Source: Bacteroidota bacterium
Lineage (GTDB): Bacteria > Bacteroidota > Bacteroidia > Bacteroidales > JACABE01
Length of the DNA stretch: 64,000 nucleotides
Assembly (NCBI GenBank): GCA_013377005.1
Contig: JACABE010000007.1
Coordinates: forward strand, 55,963 to 119,962
Direction of reading: 5' to 3'
Shown here: in pieces, positions 10,689 through 22,526 of the stretch
How the letters are laid out: each line of letters opens with the position of its first letter
How positions within the stretch are numbered: position 1 is the first letter of the stretch
The notes under the pieces: generated by a model
The model's input: the letters and a program-made list of their open reading frames with translations, nothing else
The model's database searches: none
What the model was told of the DNA's origin: nothing
Position numbers and translations under genes: made by a program

Positions 10689-11618
10689 TTAAGAATTTAA
10701 AATTGTTGTAGCCGTAATTTTATCGTTGTTTAACTGAACAACAAGTTCGTCTAAATTATTGAAACGTTCTTCATCTCTGATTTTATCAACAAAAAGCACT
10801 TTTATATATTGCCCGTAAATATCAGTATCAAATTCAAACAGATGAGCTTCTATCGAAAGTTTATTGATATTCAATGTAGGTCGGATACCAATATTAAGCA
10901 TTCCATTGAAAAATTTTTGATTCCATTCAACTTTTATGGCATAAACACCCATAGAAGGAATCAGTTTAAAATCATTTTCCATGTCAATATTGGCAGTCGG
11001 AAAACCAATTTTTCGTCCGATTTGATTGCCCAATATTACTTTGCCCGAAAGCTGATAAGAATATCCAAGCATTTTATTGGCTTCTCTTATATTACCATTA
11101 TCCAATGCTTCTCTTATTTTTGATGAACTAACAATATGGTTATCAATAGTTTTAACTTCGGCTTGAATAATATCAAACCCAAACTGCTTGCTTAAATCAT
11201 CCAGTCTGTTAAAATTATTATTTTCCTTGTTGCCAAATCGATTATCATGCCCCACAATCAGCGTTTTAACACTAAGTGTATCAATCAATACATTTTTCAC
11301 AAAATCAGCTGTACTTAATTTTGAAAATTCTAAGGTAAAAGGTAAAAAAATTAAATAATCAACTCCTAAATCTTCTATCAACTGTATCTTTTCTTGATAC
11401 GAATTAATAAATTTCAATTTATACGCATCATGATGCAACACCATACGAGGATGGGTATCAAAAGTAATAGCAACAGATTTACAACCCATTGCTTTAGCCG
11501 TTGAAGTAAGTTTTTCAAATATTTGTTTGTGACCCAAATGCACTCCATCAAACATTCCGATGGTTGCAACAGGATTGTGTAATTTCGGTATTTCACTAAG
11601 TATATGATATATTTTCAC
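10689..11618 (-). CDS. ribF: Bifunctional riboflavin kinase / FAD synthetase
   Basis: TIGMFDGVHLGHKQIF; VGHDNRFG; C-terminal flavokinase GNQIGRKIGFPTANI. Confidence 0.95.
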   Translation of the reverse strand: MKIYHILSEIPKLHNPVATIGMFDGVHLGHKQIFEKLTSTAKAMGCKSVAITFDTHPRMVLHHDAYKLKFINSYQEKIQLIEDLGVDYLIFLPFTLEFSKLSTADFVKNVLIDTLSVKTLIVGHDNRFGNKENNNFNRLDDLSKQFGFDIIQAEVKTIDNHIVSSSKIREALDNGNIREANKMLGYSYQLSGKVILGNQIGRKIGFPTANIDMENDFKLIPSMGVYAIKVEWNQKFFNGMLNIGIRPTLNINKLSIEAHLFEFDTDIYGQYIKVLFVDKIRDEERFNNLDELVVQLNNDKITATTILNS

Positions 11619-11816
11619 GATGTAGTTTTATAAAAACAACAATCAAAAAGAAATTTGATAAAATTAATTTAATAGGCTAATTTTTGTATCAAAAAAACTT
11701 TATGCTTTTTTTTCTGTTATTAAAATAGATAAATTCGTGTCAAAATTAAAAAAATATCCTTCAACTTCTTATTTTTGTTAGAAATAAAATAGTATTTTCG
11801 CAGTTGAAATTTTTAA

Positions 11817-13352
<1,536 letters not shown>

Positions 13353-13391
13353 GCTTGTCTTCAAGAATTATAATGTATTAAAACATTTTAC

Positions 13392-13628
13392 ATGAATATC
13401 GAAATTATTACACCTGATGAAACCATCTTTAACGGAGTTGCAAAGTTGGTTCAATTTCCTGGTATTGATGGGTCATTTGAAATACTTAACAATCATGCAC
13501 CAATGATATCTGTATTGAAAAAAGGCAAAATTAAATTACAGGACGAAAATAATCAAACTCAATTTTTTGAAGTTAAAGGTGGCGTAGTTGAAGTATTAAA
13601 AAATAAAGTTTTAGTTTTAGCTGAATAA
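13392..13628 (+). CDS. atpC: F1F0 ATP synthase subunit epsilon
   Basis: MNIEIITPDETIFNG...LNNHAPMISVLKKG, directly downstream of atpD. Confidence 0.9.
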   Translation: MNIEIITPDETIFNGVAKLVQFPGIDGSFEILNNHAPMISVLKKGKIKLQDENNQTQFFEVKGGVVEVLKNKVLVLAE

Positions 13629-13684
13629 ATTTTAAAACCCATATATTAAATTAGAACTCATGTTTTCATTTTTTCTTAAAAACT

Positions 13685-13882
13685 ATGGAAAAAGAAAATA
13701 AAAAGAAAAACTGCCCTAGCTGTGGTAATGAATTTGAATGTTTTCATAATGCTGATTGCTGGTGTACAAAATATACCATTAGCGATGATAATTCAAAATA
13801 CCTTGCATTGCACTATAATGATTGTTTGTGTGAGCAATGTTTGCTTAAATTCGTTGATTTAGATGTAGATACAAATTTATAG
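13685..13882 (+). CDS. Cysteine-rich CWC family protein
   Basis: CPSCGNEFECFHNADCWC and CLCEQCL. Confidence 0.8.
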   Translation: MEKENKKKNCPSCGNEFECFHNADCWCTKYTISDDNSKYLALHYNDCLCEQCLLKFVDLDVDTNL

Positions 13883-13900
13883 CATTTCCAGCATTATAAT

Positions 13901-13931
13901 TTTGCTGTTTCAACTTTAATTTTTATCTTTG
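13901..13931 (+). promoter_or_regulatory. Bacteroidetes-type promoter of tRNA-Cys
   Basis: TTTG (13901-13904), 19-bp spacer, TATCTTTG (13924-13931), 17 bp before the tRNA 5' end. Confidence 0.7.
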
Positions 13932-13948
13932 CACCCGCTTTAAAACAA

Positions 13949-14022
13949 GGTATCGTGGCCGAGCGGCTAGGCACCGGTCTGCAAAACCGGCTACAGCGGT
14001 TCGAATCCGCTCGATACCTCCA
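13949..14022 (+). tRNA. tRNA-Cys (GCA), CCA encoded
   Basis: Cloverleaf with acceptor GGTATCG/CGATACC, anticodon loop CTGCAAA, T-loop GGTTCGAATCC, U73, encoded CCA. Confidence 0.95.
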
Positions 14023-14025
14023 CTT

Positions 14026-14064
14026 AAACCGCTATTATTTTAAATAAATAATAGCGGTTTTTTA
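14026..14064 (+). terminator. Terminator of tRNA-Cys
   Basis: AAACCGCTATTAT / ATAATAGCGGTTT stem followed by T-run. Confidence 0.85.
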
Positions 14065-14147
14065 TTTTTAACAATCTTTAATCTCTGTTTTTTAAACCTA
14101 ATTATTTAAATTTATATCTTTGCATTAAATTTTAAATATTAAATACC

Positions 14148-14882
14148 ATGTTTAATCAGGAAGAAAATAATTATAATACAATTAACAGCACTAGTGATGG
14201 GACTCTATCAAGTACCCGAACATTTATTTCGGGTGTTTTTACCTGGATGTTTTTAGCTTTAACAGTCACAGCGATTACAGCCTATCTATTCGCATCCAAT
14301 CCTCAGTTAATGAGTCTTCTTATCAGCGAAAGCGGAAAAGGCATGTCAACATTAGGTTATATTGTAATGTTTGCCCCACTGGGCTTTGTTCTTGCTATGG
14401 GAATGGGGTTTGCTCGTTTTTCCTCAGCATTGATTACTTTATTGTTTGCCATTTTTGCGGTATTAATGGGTATGAGCTTAAGTTTTATATTTTTAGCATA
14501 CACCTTAGGCTCAATTTACATAACCTTTGCTGTTGCTGCCGGAATGTTTGGTATTATGGCTGTTACTGGTTATACTACCAAAACAGATTTAACTAACTTT
14601 GGTTCTCTCATGATGATGGGATTGATAGGTATTATCATTGCAAGTATCGTAAATTGGTTTGTTGGAAGCAGTATGATGGGATACATCATAAGTATAATTG
14701 GTGTATTGGTTTTCACGGGGCTAACTGCTTATGATGTTCAAAAACTGAAAAGAATGGGCGAAGGTGCAGTTTATGGTGCTGAATCAACCAAAAAATTAAT
14801 GATTATGGGTGCATTGACTCTTTATCTGGATTTTATTAATCTGTTTTTGTTTTTACTGCGCCTTATGGGTAATCGCAAATAG
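14148..14882 (+). CDS. Bax inhibitor-1/YccA family membrane protein
   Basis: Seven TM helices; GVLVFTGLTAYDVQKLKRM and ALTLYLDFINLFLFLLRL. Confidence 0.9.
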   Translation: MFNQEENNYNTINSTSDGTLSSTRTFISGVFTWMFLALTVTAITAYLFASNPQLMSLLISESGKGMSTLGYIVMFAPLGFVLAMGMGFARFSSALITLLFAIFAVLMGMSLSFIFLAYTLGSIYITFAVAAGMFGIMAVTGYTTKTDLTNFGSLMMMGLIGIIIASIVNWFVGSSMMGYIISIIGVLVFTGLTAYDVQKLKRMGEGAVYGAESTKKLMIMGALTLYLDFINLFLFLLRLMGNRK

Positions 14883-14911
14883 AATTACAACTTAATATTT
14901 TGTTTAATCAA

Positions 14912-14944
14912 AAACTCTCTGTCATTTGAAAAGAGAGTTTTTTA
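14912..14944 (+). terminator. Rho-independent terminator
   Basis: AAACTCTCT ... AGAGAGTTT followed by Ts, after the BI-1 gene. Confidence 0.75.
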
Positions 14945-14962
14945 ATTTAAAAAAGAAAATTT

Positions 14963-15841
14963 ATGAAGAAAGTATATGTATTTCCCGGACAGGGAGCACA
15001 ATTTGTAGGCATGGGCAAAGATTTATATGATAATAATGCCGAAGCTAAAGCAATGTTTGAAAAAGCGAATGAAATTCTTGGTTTTCGTATAACTGATTTG
15101 ATGTTTGCAGGAACTCCTGAAGATTTGGTTCAAACCAATGTTACACAACCTGCAATTTTCCTACATTCTGTGATATTAGCCCACACATTGGGCGAAAGTT
15201 TTAAACCTGATATGGTTGCCGGACATTCTTTAGGCGAATTCTCAGCGTTGGTTGCCAACAAAACCCTGACTTTTGAGGATGGGTTGCGTTTGGTTGCCAA
15301 ACGTGCCAATGCCATGCAAAAAGCTTGCGAAAAAGAACCTTCTACCATGGCTGCTATCTTAGGCTTAGACGATAATATTGTGGAAGAAGTATGTGCTTCA
15401 ATTGATGAAGTGGTAGTTCCTGCCAATTATAATAGCCCCGGTCAATTGGTTATCTCCGGATCGATAAAAGGCATTGAAATAGCTTGCGAAAAAATGAAAG
15501 CTGCCGGTGCTAAACGTGCATTACCATTAAAAGTTGGTGGTGCTTTCCATTCACCATTAATGGAACCAGCTCGCATAGAATTAGCCGAAGCAATCAACAA
15601 TACTACTTTTAGTACTCCTATCTGCCCTGTTTACCAAAATGTTAATGCTAAACCTGTTACCAATCCTGACGAAATCAAGCAAAATTTAATTGCACAATTA
15701 ACTTCACCGGTTCGTTGGACGCAAATTGCCGAAAACATGATTGCTCATGGTGGTACTTCTTTTGTAGAAGTGGGCCCAGGAACAGTTTTGCAAGGCTTAA
15801 TTAAAAAGGTAAAAGCAGATGCTGAAACGATGAGTGCATAA
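14963..15841 (+). CDS. fabD: ACP S-malonyltransferase
   Basis: VFPGQGAQFVGMG, GHSLGEFSAL, GAFHSPLM. Confidence 0.95.
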   Translation: MKKVYVFPGQGAQFVGMGKDLYDNNAEAKAMFEKANEILGFRITDLMFAGTPEDLVQTNVTQPAIFLHSVILAHTLGESFKPDMVAGHSLGEFSALVANKTLTFEDGLRLVAKRANAMQKACEKEPSTMAAILGLDDNIVEEVCASIDEVVVPANYNSPGQLVISGSIKGIEIACEKMKAAGAKRALPLKVGGAFHSPLMEPARIELAEAINNTTFSTPICPVYQNVNAKPVTNPDEIKQNLIAQLTSPVRWTQIAENMIAHGGTSFVEVGPGTVLQGLIKKVKADAETMSA

Positions 15842-15868
15842 TCCTTAAAAATATCTATTCAAAAAAGA

Positions 15869-15904
15869 AAGCCCATTTTACTTTTATAGCAAAATGGGCT
15901 TTTG
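15869..15904 (+). terminator. Rho-independent terminator after fabD
   Basis: AAGCCCATTTT ... AAAATGGGCTTTT. Confidence 0.85.
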
Positions 15905-15950
15905 TAATAATAGAAAGAATTCAATGTACAAATTGTAAAAAAATAATGAA

Positions 15951-16251
15951 TTAAACATCCATAAACCTTTTTCTGTATCAAATTACCCGAATCCATTTAC
16001 AAAAAATGCAATGCTGATTATTAAAATCCCAAATTCAACTAATTATCAGAAAGCAATTATTAAATTTTTCAATAATTTGGGCGAAATCGTTAAAATAATA
16101 CCTGCTGATGGTCTTAATAAAAACTCAGATACTTATCGTATTCCACTTTCAGTTAATGATAATTTTGAATTAACTTCATGAACTTATTATTATGTTTTGG
16201 AAGTAGATGGCAAAAAAAGTGCCATCTAGTAAAATGACACTTATAAAATGA
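15951..16251 (+). pseudogene. Orphan C-terminal fragment of a T9SS type A sorting-domain protein, interrupted
   Basis: Frame reads NIHKPFSVSNYPNPFTKNAML...DNFELTS[TGA]TYYYVLEVDGKKSA; a frame change then gives SSKMTLIK*. No upstream body of the gene. Confidence 0.75.
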
Positions 16252-16823
16252 AATTGAAAAACATTCTTATTTCAGTTATTTTTATTTTTTCATTCGGACA
16301 AATATACGCTCAAAACCTTGAGTTTTATCGAGAAGATATTACTTTTGGAATCAAAGACAAATACTTTTATGTAAAAGGAGATTACTATTTCTATAATGTT
16401 GGAAATGATAGTGTAAATAGCTTATTATTTTATCCCTTTCCTATTGACAGTAATTATGGTAACGTTGATTCAATCAACATAATAATGATAAGCGACTCCT
16501 CAAATGCTATTCAAAACATTAGTGAATCGGGTGCTTTGTTTGCTTTAAAAATCAAACCTTACGGAAGCAAAAAAAATCAATATTTCTTATCGATAAAAAT
16601 TATTAGGGAAAAAGCTGAATATATTTTACTAACTACCAAAGAATGAGGAAAACCTTTTGAACAAGTAAATTACAAATTGATAGTTCCTACTAAAATTCAG
16701 GTTCTATCCTTATCCTACCCCAAAGATTCAAGTTATTTAATAAATAATAAAGTAATTTATCTTTGGCACAAAGAAAAATTTATGCATGATAAAAATATGA
16801 TTATTGAGTTTAATAATTTCTAA
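16248..16823 (+). pseudogene. Exported protein of unknown function interrupted by in-frame TGA
   Basis: ORF 16248-16646 ends ...YILLTTKE-TGA; same frame stays open: GKPFEQVNYKLIVPTKIQVLSLSYPKDSSYLINNKVIYLWHKEKFMHDKNMIIEFNNF to TAA at 16821-16823. Confidence 0.7.
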
Positions 16824-18086
16824 TCAGGTTTTTCTTTTTTCTTTTTTTGCAGCAGGAAATAATATATTATTCAATATTAGCCTATAGCCTGGTGAGTTAG
16901 GAAATAAATTAAGGTCAGTAGGTGGATCGCCAACCAAGTGCTCATAATCTTCTGGATCGTGACCGCCATAAAAAGTCCAGGTACCTTTTCCAAAATCGCC
17001 ATGTATATAACGGGCTTCGTTTAATGCTTTGTTTTCGCCCATTATTAATACATTAGACTTTATGAATTGCTTTCTGAAAGCTGTAGTTTGTCCCATAAAA
17101 CCTTTAATTACCATTTCGTGATTCTGACATAACATCGAAGGTACCCAATCCCATTTAGCTGAAAAATCAAACAAAGTAAAAAAATCTTTGTCTTGCCCGA
17201 TTCTTCCGCGCGTTTGGGTGGCATCAATAGAAGATATTTCATAATCATAAGGACTGGTAACGAGAGTGAAGTCTTTAAAAGCAAAGCAATTATTATAATC
17301 AAGTTGTTGTTGTGCATTTGGGCTCATGGGATCCCCGTCGAACATTACATCGCAGATATCCGTATGCTCTGCTGCTAAAGCTACATCGTAACTATCCGGT
17401 GCCGAACACATAGAAAATAAATATCCACCTCCTGCTACAAAATCTCTGATTTTTTTAGCAACCGCTAATTTTAACTGTGATGCTTTTGTAAATCCATATT
17501 TTCTTGCAGTTTCTTCAGTTGTTTTTACGTCATTCTGATACCATTCTGCATTGCGATAGGAAGCCCAGAATTTTCCATATTGTCCTGTAAAATCCTCATG
17601 ATGAAGATGTAACCAATCATATAATGGCAAAGAACCATTCATAATATCCTCATCGTAAATAACTTCATATGGAATTTCAGAATATTTAAGCACCAATGTT
17701 ACCGCATCATCCCAAGGTTGTTTGTTTTTGGGTGAATATACTGCTATTTTAGGTGCTTTATGTAATTTAACTTCATCCATATTAGCTTCTGGATCTGCTA
17801 TTTGTTGTAAAATTGCAGTACTTTGAACATCCGCAATTACTTGATAAGAAACACCTCTTATTTTTAATTCTTTTTCAAATAACTCAACATATTTAAACAT
17901 AAAACTCCCACCGCGATAGTTAAGTAGCCAACTTGCCTCAACATCATGCTGTAATACCCAATAGGTAATACCATAAGCTTTTAAATGGTTTTTTTGAGTA
18001 TTATCCATTGGAATAAGTATATATGCTGCTTTGAGCGATATACTTATCATAATTATAAAAAGGAAAAATATATTTCGTTTGTACAT
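16824..18086 (-). CDS. Conserved exported protein of unknown function (amidotransferase/ThuA-like fold possible)
   Basis: 420 aa, N-terminal signal; KIAVYSPKNKQPWDDAVTLVLKYSEIPYEVIYDEDI and FVAGGGYLFSMCSAPDS. Confidence 0.55.
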   Translation of the reverse strand: MYKRNIFFLFIIMISISLKAAYILIPMDNTQKNHLKAYGITYWVLQHDVEASWLLNYRGGSFMFKYVELFEKELKIRGVSYQVIADVQSTAILQQIADPEANMDEVKLHKAPKIAVYSPKNKQPWDDAVTLVLKYSEIPYEVIYDEDIMNGSLPLYDWLHLHHEDFTGQYGKFWASYRNAEWYQNDVKTTEETARKYGFTKASQLKLAVAKKIRDFVAGGGYLFSMCSAPDSYDVALAAEHTDICDVMFDGDPMSPNAQQQLDYNNCFAFKDFTLVTSPYDYEISSIDATQTRGRIGQDKDFFTLFDFSAKWDWVPSMLCQNHEMVIKGFMGQTTAFRKQFIKSNVLIMGENKALNEARYIHGDFGKGTWTFYGGHDPEDYEHLVGDPPTDLNLFPNSPGYRLILNNILFPAAKKEKRKT

Positions 18087-18168
18087 TTATTTTGTTTTTT
18101 TGAAAAATCGGCAAATCATTATTACAACCCCATTAGATAATTGTTGTTCATTATTTCACTGTTTTTTA

Positions 18169-19692
18169 TCAAAAAGGTACATCATCGTTCATATCATTCA
18201 TTTTAGAAGGGATTGTTCTTGTAATTGGTGTATTCTCGAACTCATTATTAGGTCTTATATAATCATTTGTATCAAATTCTGTGCTATCGTCATCGGCAAA
18301 TTTTGCAAAAGTGTTAATAAACCTTAACCTAACCTCATCGGTAGCACCATTACGATGCTTAGCAATAATAATATCAGCCATTCCGCGCGTATCGCCTTTT
18401 TCATCCTGATCAATTTTATAATAATCAGGACGGTATATAAACATTACAATATCTGCATCTTGCTCAATAGCACCTGATTCACGTAAATCAGAAAGAATTG
18501 GTTTTTTTGTTCCACCACGAGTTTCTACGGCACGGCTTAATTGCGACAAAGCTAAAATCGGAATTCTCAATTCTTTAGCCAAAGCTTTTAATTGCCTGGA
18601 AATCATGCTGATTTCCTGCTCTCTATTTCCTCTAGCCTCAGAAGAACCTTGCATAAGTTGCAAATAATCAATAAAAACCATTGAAATATCGTGTTTCTGC
18701 TTTAACCGACGACATTTTGCCCGTAATTCAAATATAGTAAGAGCTGGAGTATCATCAATATACAAAGGTGCATCAATCAGAGAAGTAACTTTAGAATTCA
18801 ATTGCTCCCATTCATATCTTTCTAAATTACCTTTTTTTAATTTATCAGCCGTAAGTTGCGATTCGCTAGATATTAAACGCATAACCAACTCAACAGCTGA
18901 CATTTCTAAAGAGAAAAAAGCAACGGATTTTTTAAAGTCAACAGCAATATTACGAGCCATAGTTAATGCAAATGCAGTTTTCCCCATTGAAGGACGAGCT
19001 GCTAAAATAATTAAGTTTGATTTCTGCCAACCGGAAGTAAGTCTGTCTAATTTTGTAAATCCTGAAGGAACACCACTCAAACCATTCTCGTGATCTTTAA
19101 CAGCTTCTATTTCTTTGATAGCTTCTCTAATTATAGATTGCATATCAGCATAATCGCTTCTAAAATTCTTTTCACCAATAGACAATAAACTACTTTCGGT
19201 TTTATCAAGCAATTCGAGTACATCAGTGGTATCTTCGTAAGCGTCGTGCTCAATTTCAGAGGCAATCTTTATTAGTTCTCGCTGTATGTATTTTTGTGAA
19301 ATAATACGGGAGTGAAATTCAATATTGGCAGCAGAAGCGACTCTATTGGTCAGTTGTGTAATATAGTAAGCACCACCTACAAATTCAAGCTCACCTTGTG
19401 TTTTCAATTCGTTAGTAACGGTTAATATATCAACGGGATGCGAATTGGCAAACAAACGACAGATTGAAGAATAAATCTTTTGATGCTGTTCTTTATAAAA
19501 AAACTCTGGTTTTAATATATCTATAACGGCATTAAGAGCATCTTGTTCGAGCATAAGAGCACCCAATACGGCTTCTTCGAGATCAACTGCCTGAGGCTGC
19601 ATTCTTCCCTGCTGTGCCAATGAATGAATAGCAGCTAAACTCTGAGCTGTTCTTTTGCGCTTATTATCTTTTGGTAATATATTTTCTTCCAT
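18169..19692 (-). CDS. dnaB: Replicative DNA helicase
   Basis: PQAVDLEEAVLGALMLE; ARPSMGKTAFAL; VFIDYLQLM; LSDLRESGAIEQDADIVMFIYRP. Confidence 0.98.
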   Translation of the reverse strand: MEENILPKDNKRKRTAQSLAAIHSLAQQGRMQPQAVDLEEAVLGALMLEQDALNAVIDILKPEFFYKEQHQKIYSSICRLFANSHPVDILTVTNELKTQGELEFVGGAYYITQLTNRVASAANIEFHSRIISQKYIQRELIKIASEIEHDAYEDTTDVLELLDKTESSLLSIGEKNFRSDYADMQSIIREAIKEIEAVKDHENGLSGVPSGFTKLDRLTSGWQKSNLIILAARPSMGKTAFALTMARNIAVDFKKSVAFFSLEMSAVELVMRLISSESQLTADKLKKGNLERYEWEQLNSKVTSLIDAPLYIDDTPALTIFELRAKCRRLKQKHDISMVFIDYLQLMQGSSEARGNREQEISMISRQLKALAKELRIPILALSQLSRAVETRGGTKKPILSDLRESGAIEQDADIVMFIYRPDYYKIDQDEKGDTRGMADIIIAKHRNGATDEVRLRFINTFAKFADDDSTEFDTNDYIRPNNEFENTPITRTIPSKMNDMNDDVPF

Positions 19693-19804
19693 TTGTCAAA
19701 ATTACATAAATATGTTGAGTGCAAAAATAAATCAATCAAATAATATTTCGTAATATTATTTTTTATTTTCTAAATCTATTTATCAAACAGTTTGTTAATT
19801 TTGT

Positions 19805-20632
19805 ATGTACATAAAAAATATAATTATGACCTCATCTTTTTTCAATTATAAAGGCAATAAAATTCATTATATTACAGAAGGACAAGGAAATGCAATTATT
19901 CTACTTCATGGATTTATGGAATCTCTGCAAATTTGGGAAGACTTTTCCAGAGAATTATCCACTAAATTTAAAATTATCTGCATTGATCTTCCGGGACATG
20001 GCAAAAGTGAATGTGTAGCTGAAGTTCATTCTATGGCGTTGATGGCTGATATTGTAAAACAAATTGCCGATTATATGGCAGTTTCTTCTTTTGTATTAAT
20101 CGGACATTCTATGGGTGGTTATGTAAGCTTACAACTTGCCGATCAATATCCGGATATGCTCAAAGGGTTAGGATTGTTCCATTCACAAGCGTTGGCTGAC
20201 TCAGAAGAAACAAAAGCCAATCGTGATAGAACCTGTGAAATTGTGAAACTAAACCGCAAGAATTTTATAAGTCAGTTTATTCCTGATTTATTTGCGCCAG
20301 AAAATGTTTCAAGATTTTCCGAGGAAATTAGTATCTTGCAATCTCAAGTAATAGATATGGAAGAAAACGCTATTATTGCTGCTTTACAAGGTATGAAAAT
20401 AAGAGAAGCCAAGCTGAATGTTTTAACTGAATTGAACACACCCATTCTATTTATTTTCGGAAAAAGAGACAGCAGAGTAGACCTGCAACAAGCAATGAAA
20501 CAAGCAGTTTTACCTAATCATTCAGAAATATTATTATTAAATATAGGACACATGGGCTATATTGAAGCAAGAAATGAAACGCTATATACTATCAAATCTT
20601 TTTCAGAGAAGTGTTTTGCTTTTCCATCTTGA
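19805..20632 (+). CDS. Alpha/beta hydrolase
   Basis: LLHGFMESLQIW, GHGKS, GHSMGGYVSLQLA, catalytic GHMGYIE. Confidence 0.9.
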   Translation: MYIKNIIMTSSFFNYKGNKIHYITEGQGNAIILLHGFMESLQIWEDFSRELSTKFKIICIDLPGHGKSECVAEVHSMALMADIVKQIADYMAVSSFVLIGHSMGGYVSLQLADQYPDMLKGLGLFHSQALADSEETKANRDRTCEIVKLNRKNFISQFIPDLFAPENVSRFSEEISILQSQVIDMEENAIIAALQGMKIREAKLNVLTELNTPILFIFGKRDSRVDLQQAMKQAVLPNHSEILLLNIGHMGYIEARNETLYTIKSFSEKCFAFPS

Positions 20633-20675
20633 TAAATTCCTACTATTGTCAATTGGTTAATTTACCGACAGAAAA

Positions 20676-22376
20676 TTAATGTTCTTTTTTCTTTTTGCCG
20701 TGGACTAATTTATCCATAAAGTATTCATTTCCTTCTTTCACAAAAATAAATTTGTAGTCAGTATCTTCTTCTGTAATTTCTATTGTTGTTACTCCTTCTT
20801 TTTCTTCTATGTAAGCATTATCAATATTTTCTAATAAATATATTAACAATCTTTTAACTTCATTAAATTTATAATTATGTTCTTCTAAAAGCCATGTTTT
20901 GTTCTCAATTTCATTCTTTAAAGCTTCTCTATTATTTTCATACGCATTTTCGTATTCATCTTTTTCCCAAATTAATAAATATAATTCTTCGTAAAAAAAG
21001 TCGCTACTGTCTGTTGCTTTTATTACACTTTGAATTACCTCTTTTACTGTCGATTGGGGGTATTTTAGTACGTTTTTCTCTATTTCAGGAAATAGCTTAC
21101 GGTCTCTTTTTTTTAATTTGACAAAATTGTCTTTGGTAATATTATCAGTTTTATCTTTTTGCATTCTAATTAAATTAGATTGAGAATCATAAATATTTAC
21201 TTTTAATTTAGGAGGCATTTTCCCTGAATATCGTACAAAAAGACTATCCATTTTGCTTGCTGATAAATCAATGTTATAAATGTAATATTTAAAATCATCG
21301 TTATTTACATACGGGAAAAATATTTTGTTGTTATTAATTGTCTTTATATAGGTTTCTCGCTCAAAAGATAAATGCTTATAAAATTTCAAATTAAGATTGT
21401 TGATAATTTGATAAATATCAAAACAAAACGTTTTTTTCTGCCTGTTATAGGTTGGTAATATTACATAAGTGTTTTTAGTAATAGCATCTTTAAGGATATT
21501 AATAATTTGATGCCTGCCATTTAAATGTGGTTTAACATTTACAGAATCAATAAATTTTAAATTAGCCCCATATTGATATATATATCCAGTATGCTCTTCT
21601 GTTATAAGAAATGTATTATTAAAATCATAAACAGAATAAATAGAAGCTACAGTATTATTGTTTTTAACAATATACATAGTGTCATTTGTCAAGTAATTTT
21701 TCCCAACAATCACATCTGTACATTTTACATTATAAATAAAATTTGTGTCACCTCTTAAAGAATCAGAATGTGATTGTTCTTTATAATATGTTACGATAAA
21801 AGTATCCTTTGATTTGAATGCAGAAAAAATCTTCCAAACAGGAGATTCTGTCATTTTTTCATCAAAAAATTCAGGATATTTATCAAGTCTTTCAATGATG
21901 GGTATAATTTTATTGTTTTTTATATTTAAATAAAGCAAACAAAAATTTGACCCTTTCTTAATAGTTGAAACAAAAACAGTAGAATCATTAATAAATGATA
22001 TATTCCCGTTTGCACCGCAAAATGGCGAACCTGACAATACTTTTTTGAGTCCGCGTATTTTTTTGAAATAATTAAATTGATCTAAAACCTGATTGTTTGC
22101 TCCTATTAGTATAAATGAATTGTTTTCAATATTATGTATCAGCATGCAGGAATCATTTACAGCACAAAAATCAATAGAATTTTTATTAGCTAATCCAAAA
22201 TAAATATTTGCATTTTTATCACTTGGTTTGCTTAACGAAAGCGATTTTGAATCGGTATTCAAATTACTTATATATATTATTGCCTGACCAACAGCACCTT
22301 TGTTGTCGTTTTTCAATTGTCCGATAACTAATATGGATTGAAATATTAAAATCCATATTAAGAATAGTTTTTTCAT
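20676..22376 (-). CDS. Exported hypothetical protein
   Basis: 566-aa ORF with signal peptide; no recognised domain. Confidence 0.6.
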   Translation of the reverse strand: MKKLFLIWILIFQSILVIGQLKNDNKGAVGQAIIYISNLNTDSKSLSLSKPSDKNANIYFGLANKNSIDFCAVNDSCMLIHNIENNSFILIGANNQVLDQFNYFKKIRGLKKVLSGSPFCGANGNISFINDSTVFVSTIKKGSNFCLLYLNIKNNKIIPIIERLDKYPEFFDEKMTESPVWKIFSAFKSKDTFIVTYYKEQSHSDSLRGDTNFIYNVKCTDVIVGKNYLTNDTMYIVKNNNTVASIYSVYDFNNTFLITEEHTGYIYQYGANLKFIDSVNVKPHLNGRHQIINILKDAITKNTYVILPTYNRQKKTFCFDIYQIINNLNLKFYKHLSFERETYIKTINNNKIFFPYVNNDDFKYYIYNIDLSASKMDSLFVRYSGKMPPKLKVNIYDSQSNLIRMQKDKTDNITKDNFVKLKKRDRKLFPEIEKNVLKYPQSTVKEVIQSVIKATDSSDFFYEELYLLIWEKDEYENAYENNREALKNEIENKTWLLEEHNYKFNEVKRLLIYLLENIDNAYIEEKEGVTTIEITEEDTDYKFIFVKEGNEYFMDKLVHGKKKKEH

Positions 22377-22526
22377 ATTTTTAATTTTTAATAGATTAGT
22401 AAATTTATGATTTTTACCAAACCAATTGAAGACTGTATTTGTTATATGAATAAAATTGTAATTATTAAATGCAAATTTAATTTAATTTTGCTGAAAAATA
22501 TGCCGAATCATTAAATACAATAAGTT

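Noticed and set aside
15951-16823. UGA reassignment to Trp or Gly (recoding)
   Set aside because: Other genes here end normally at TGA, prfB with its UGA-sensing frameshift is intact, and the two TGAs would need different amino acids; local pseudogenisation is simpler
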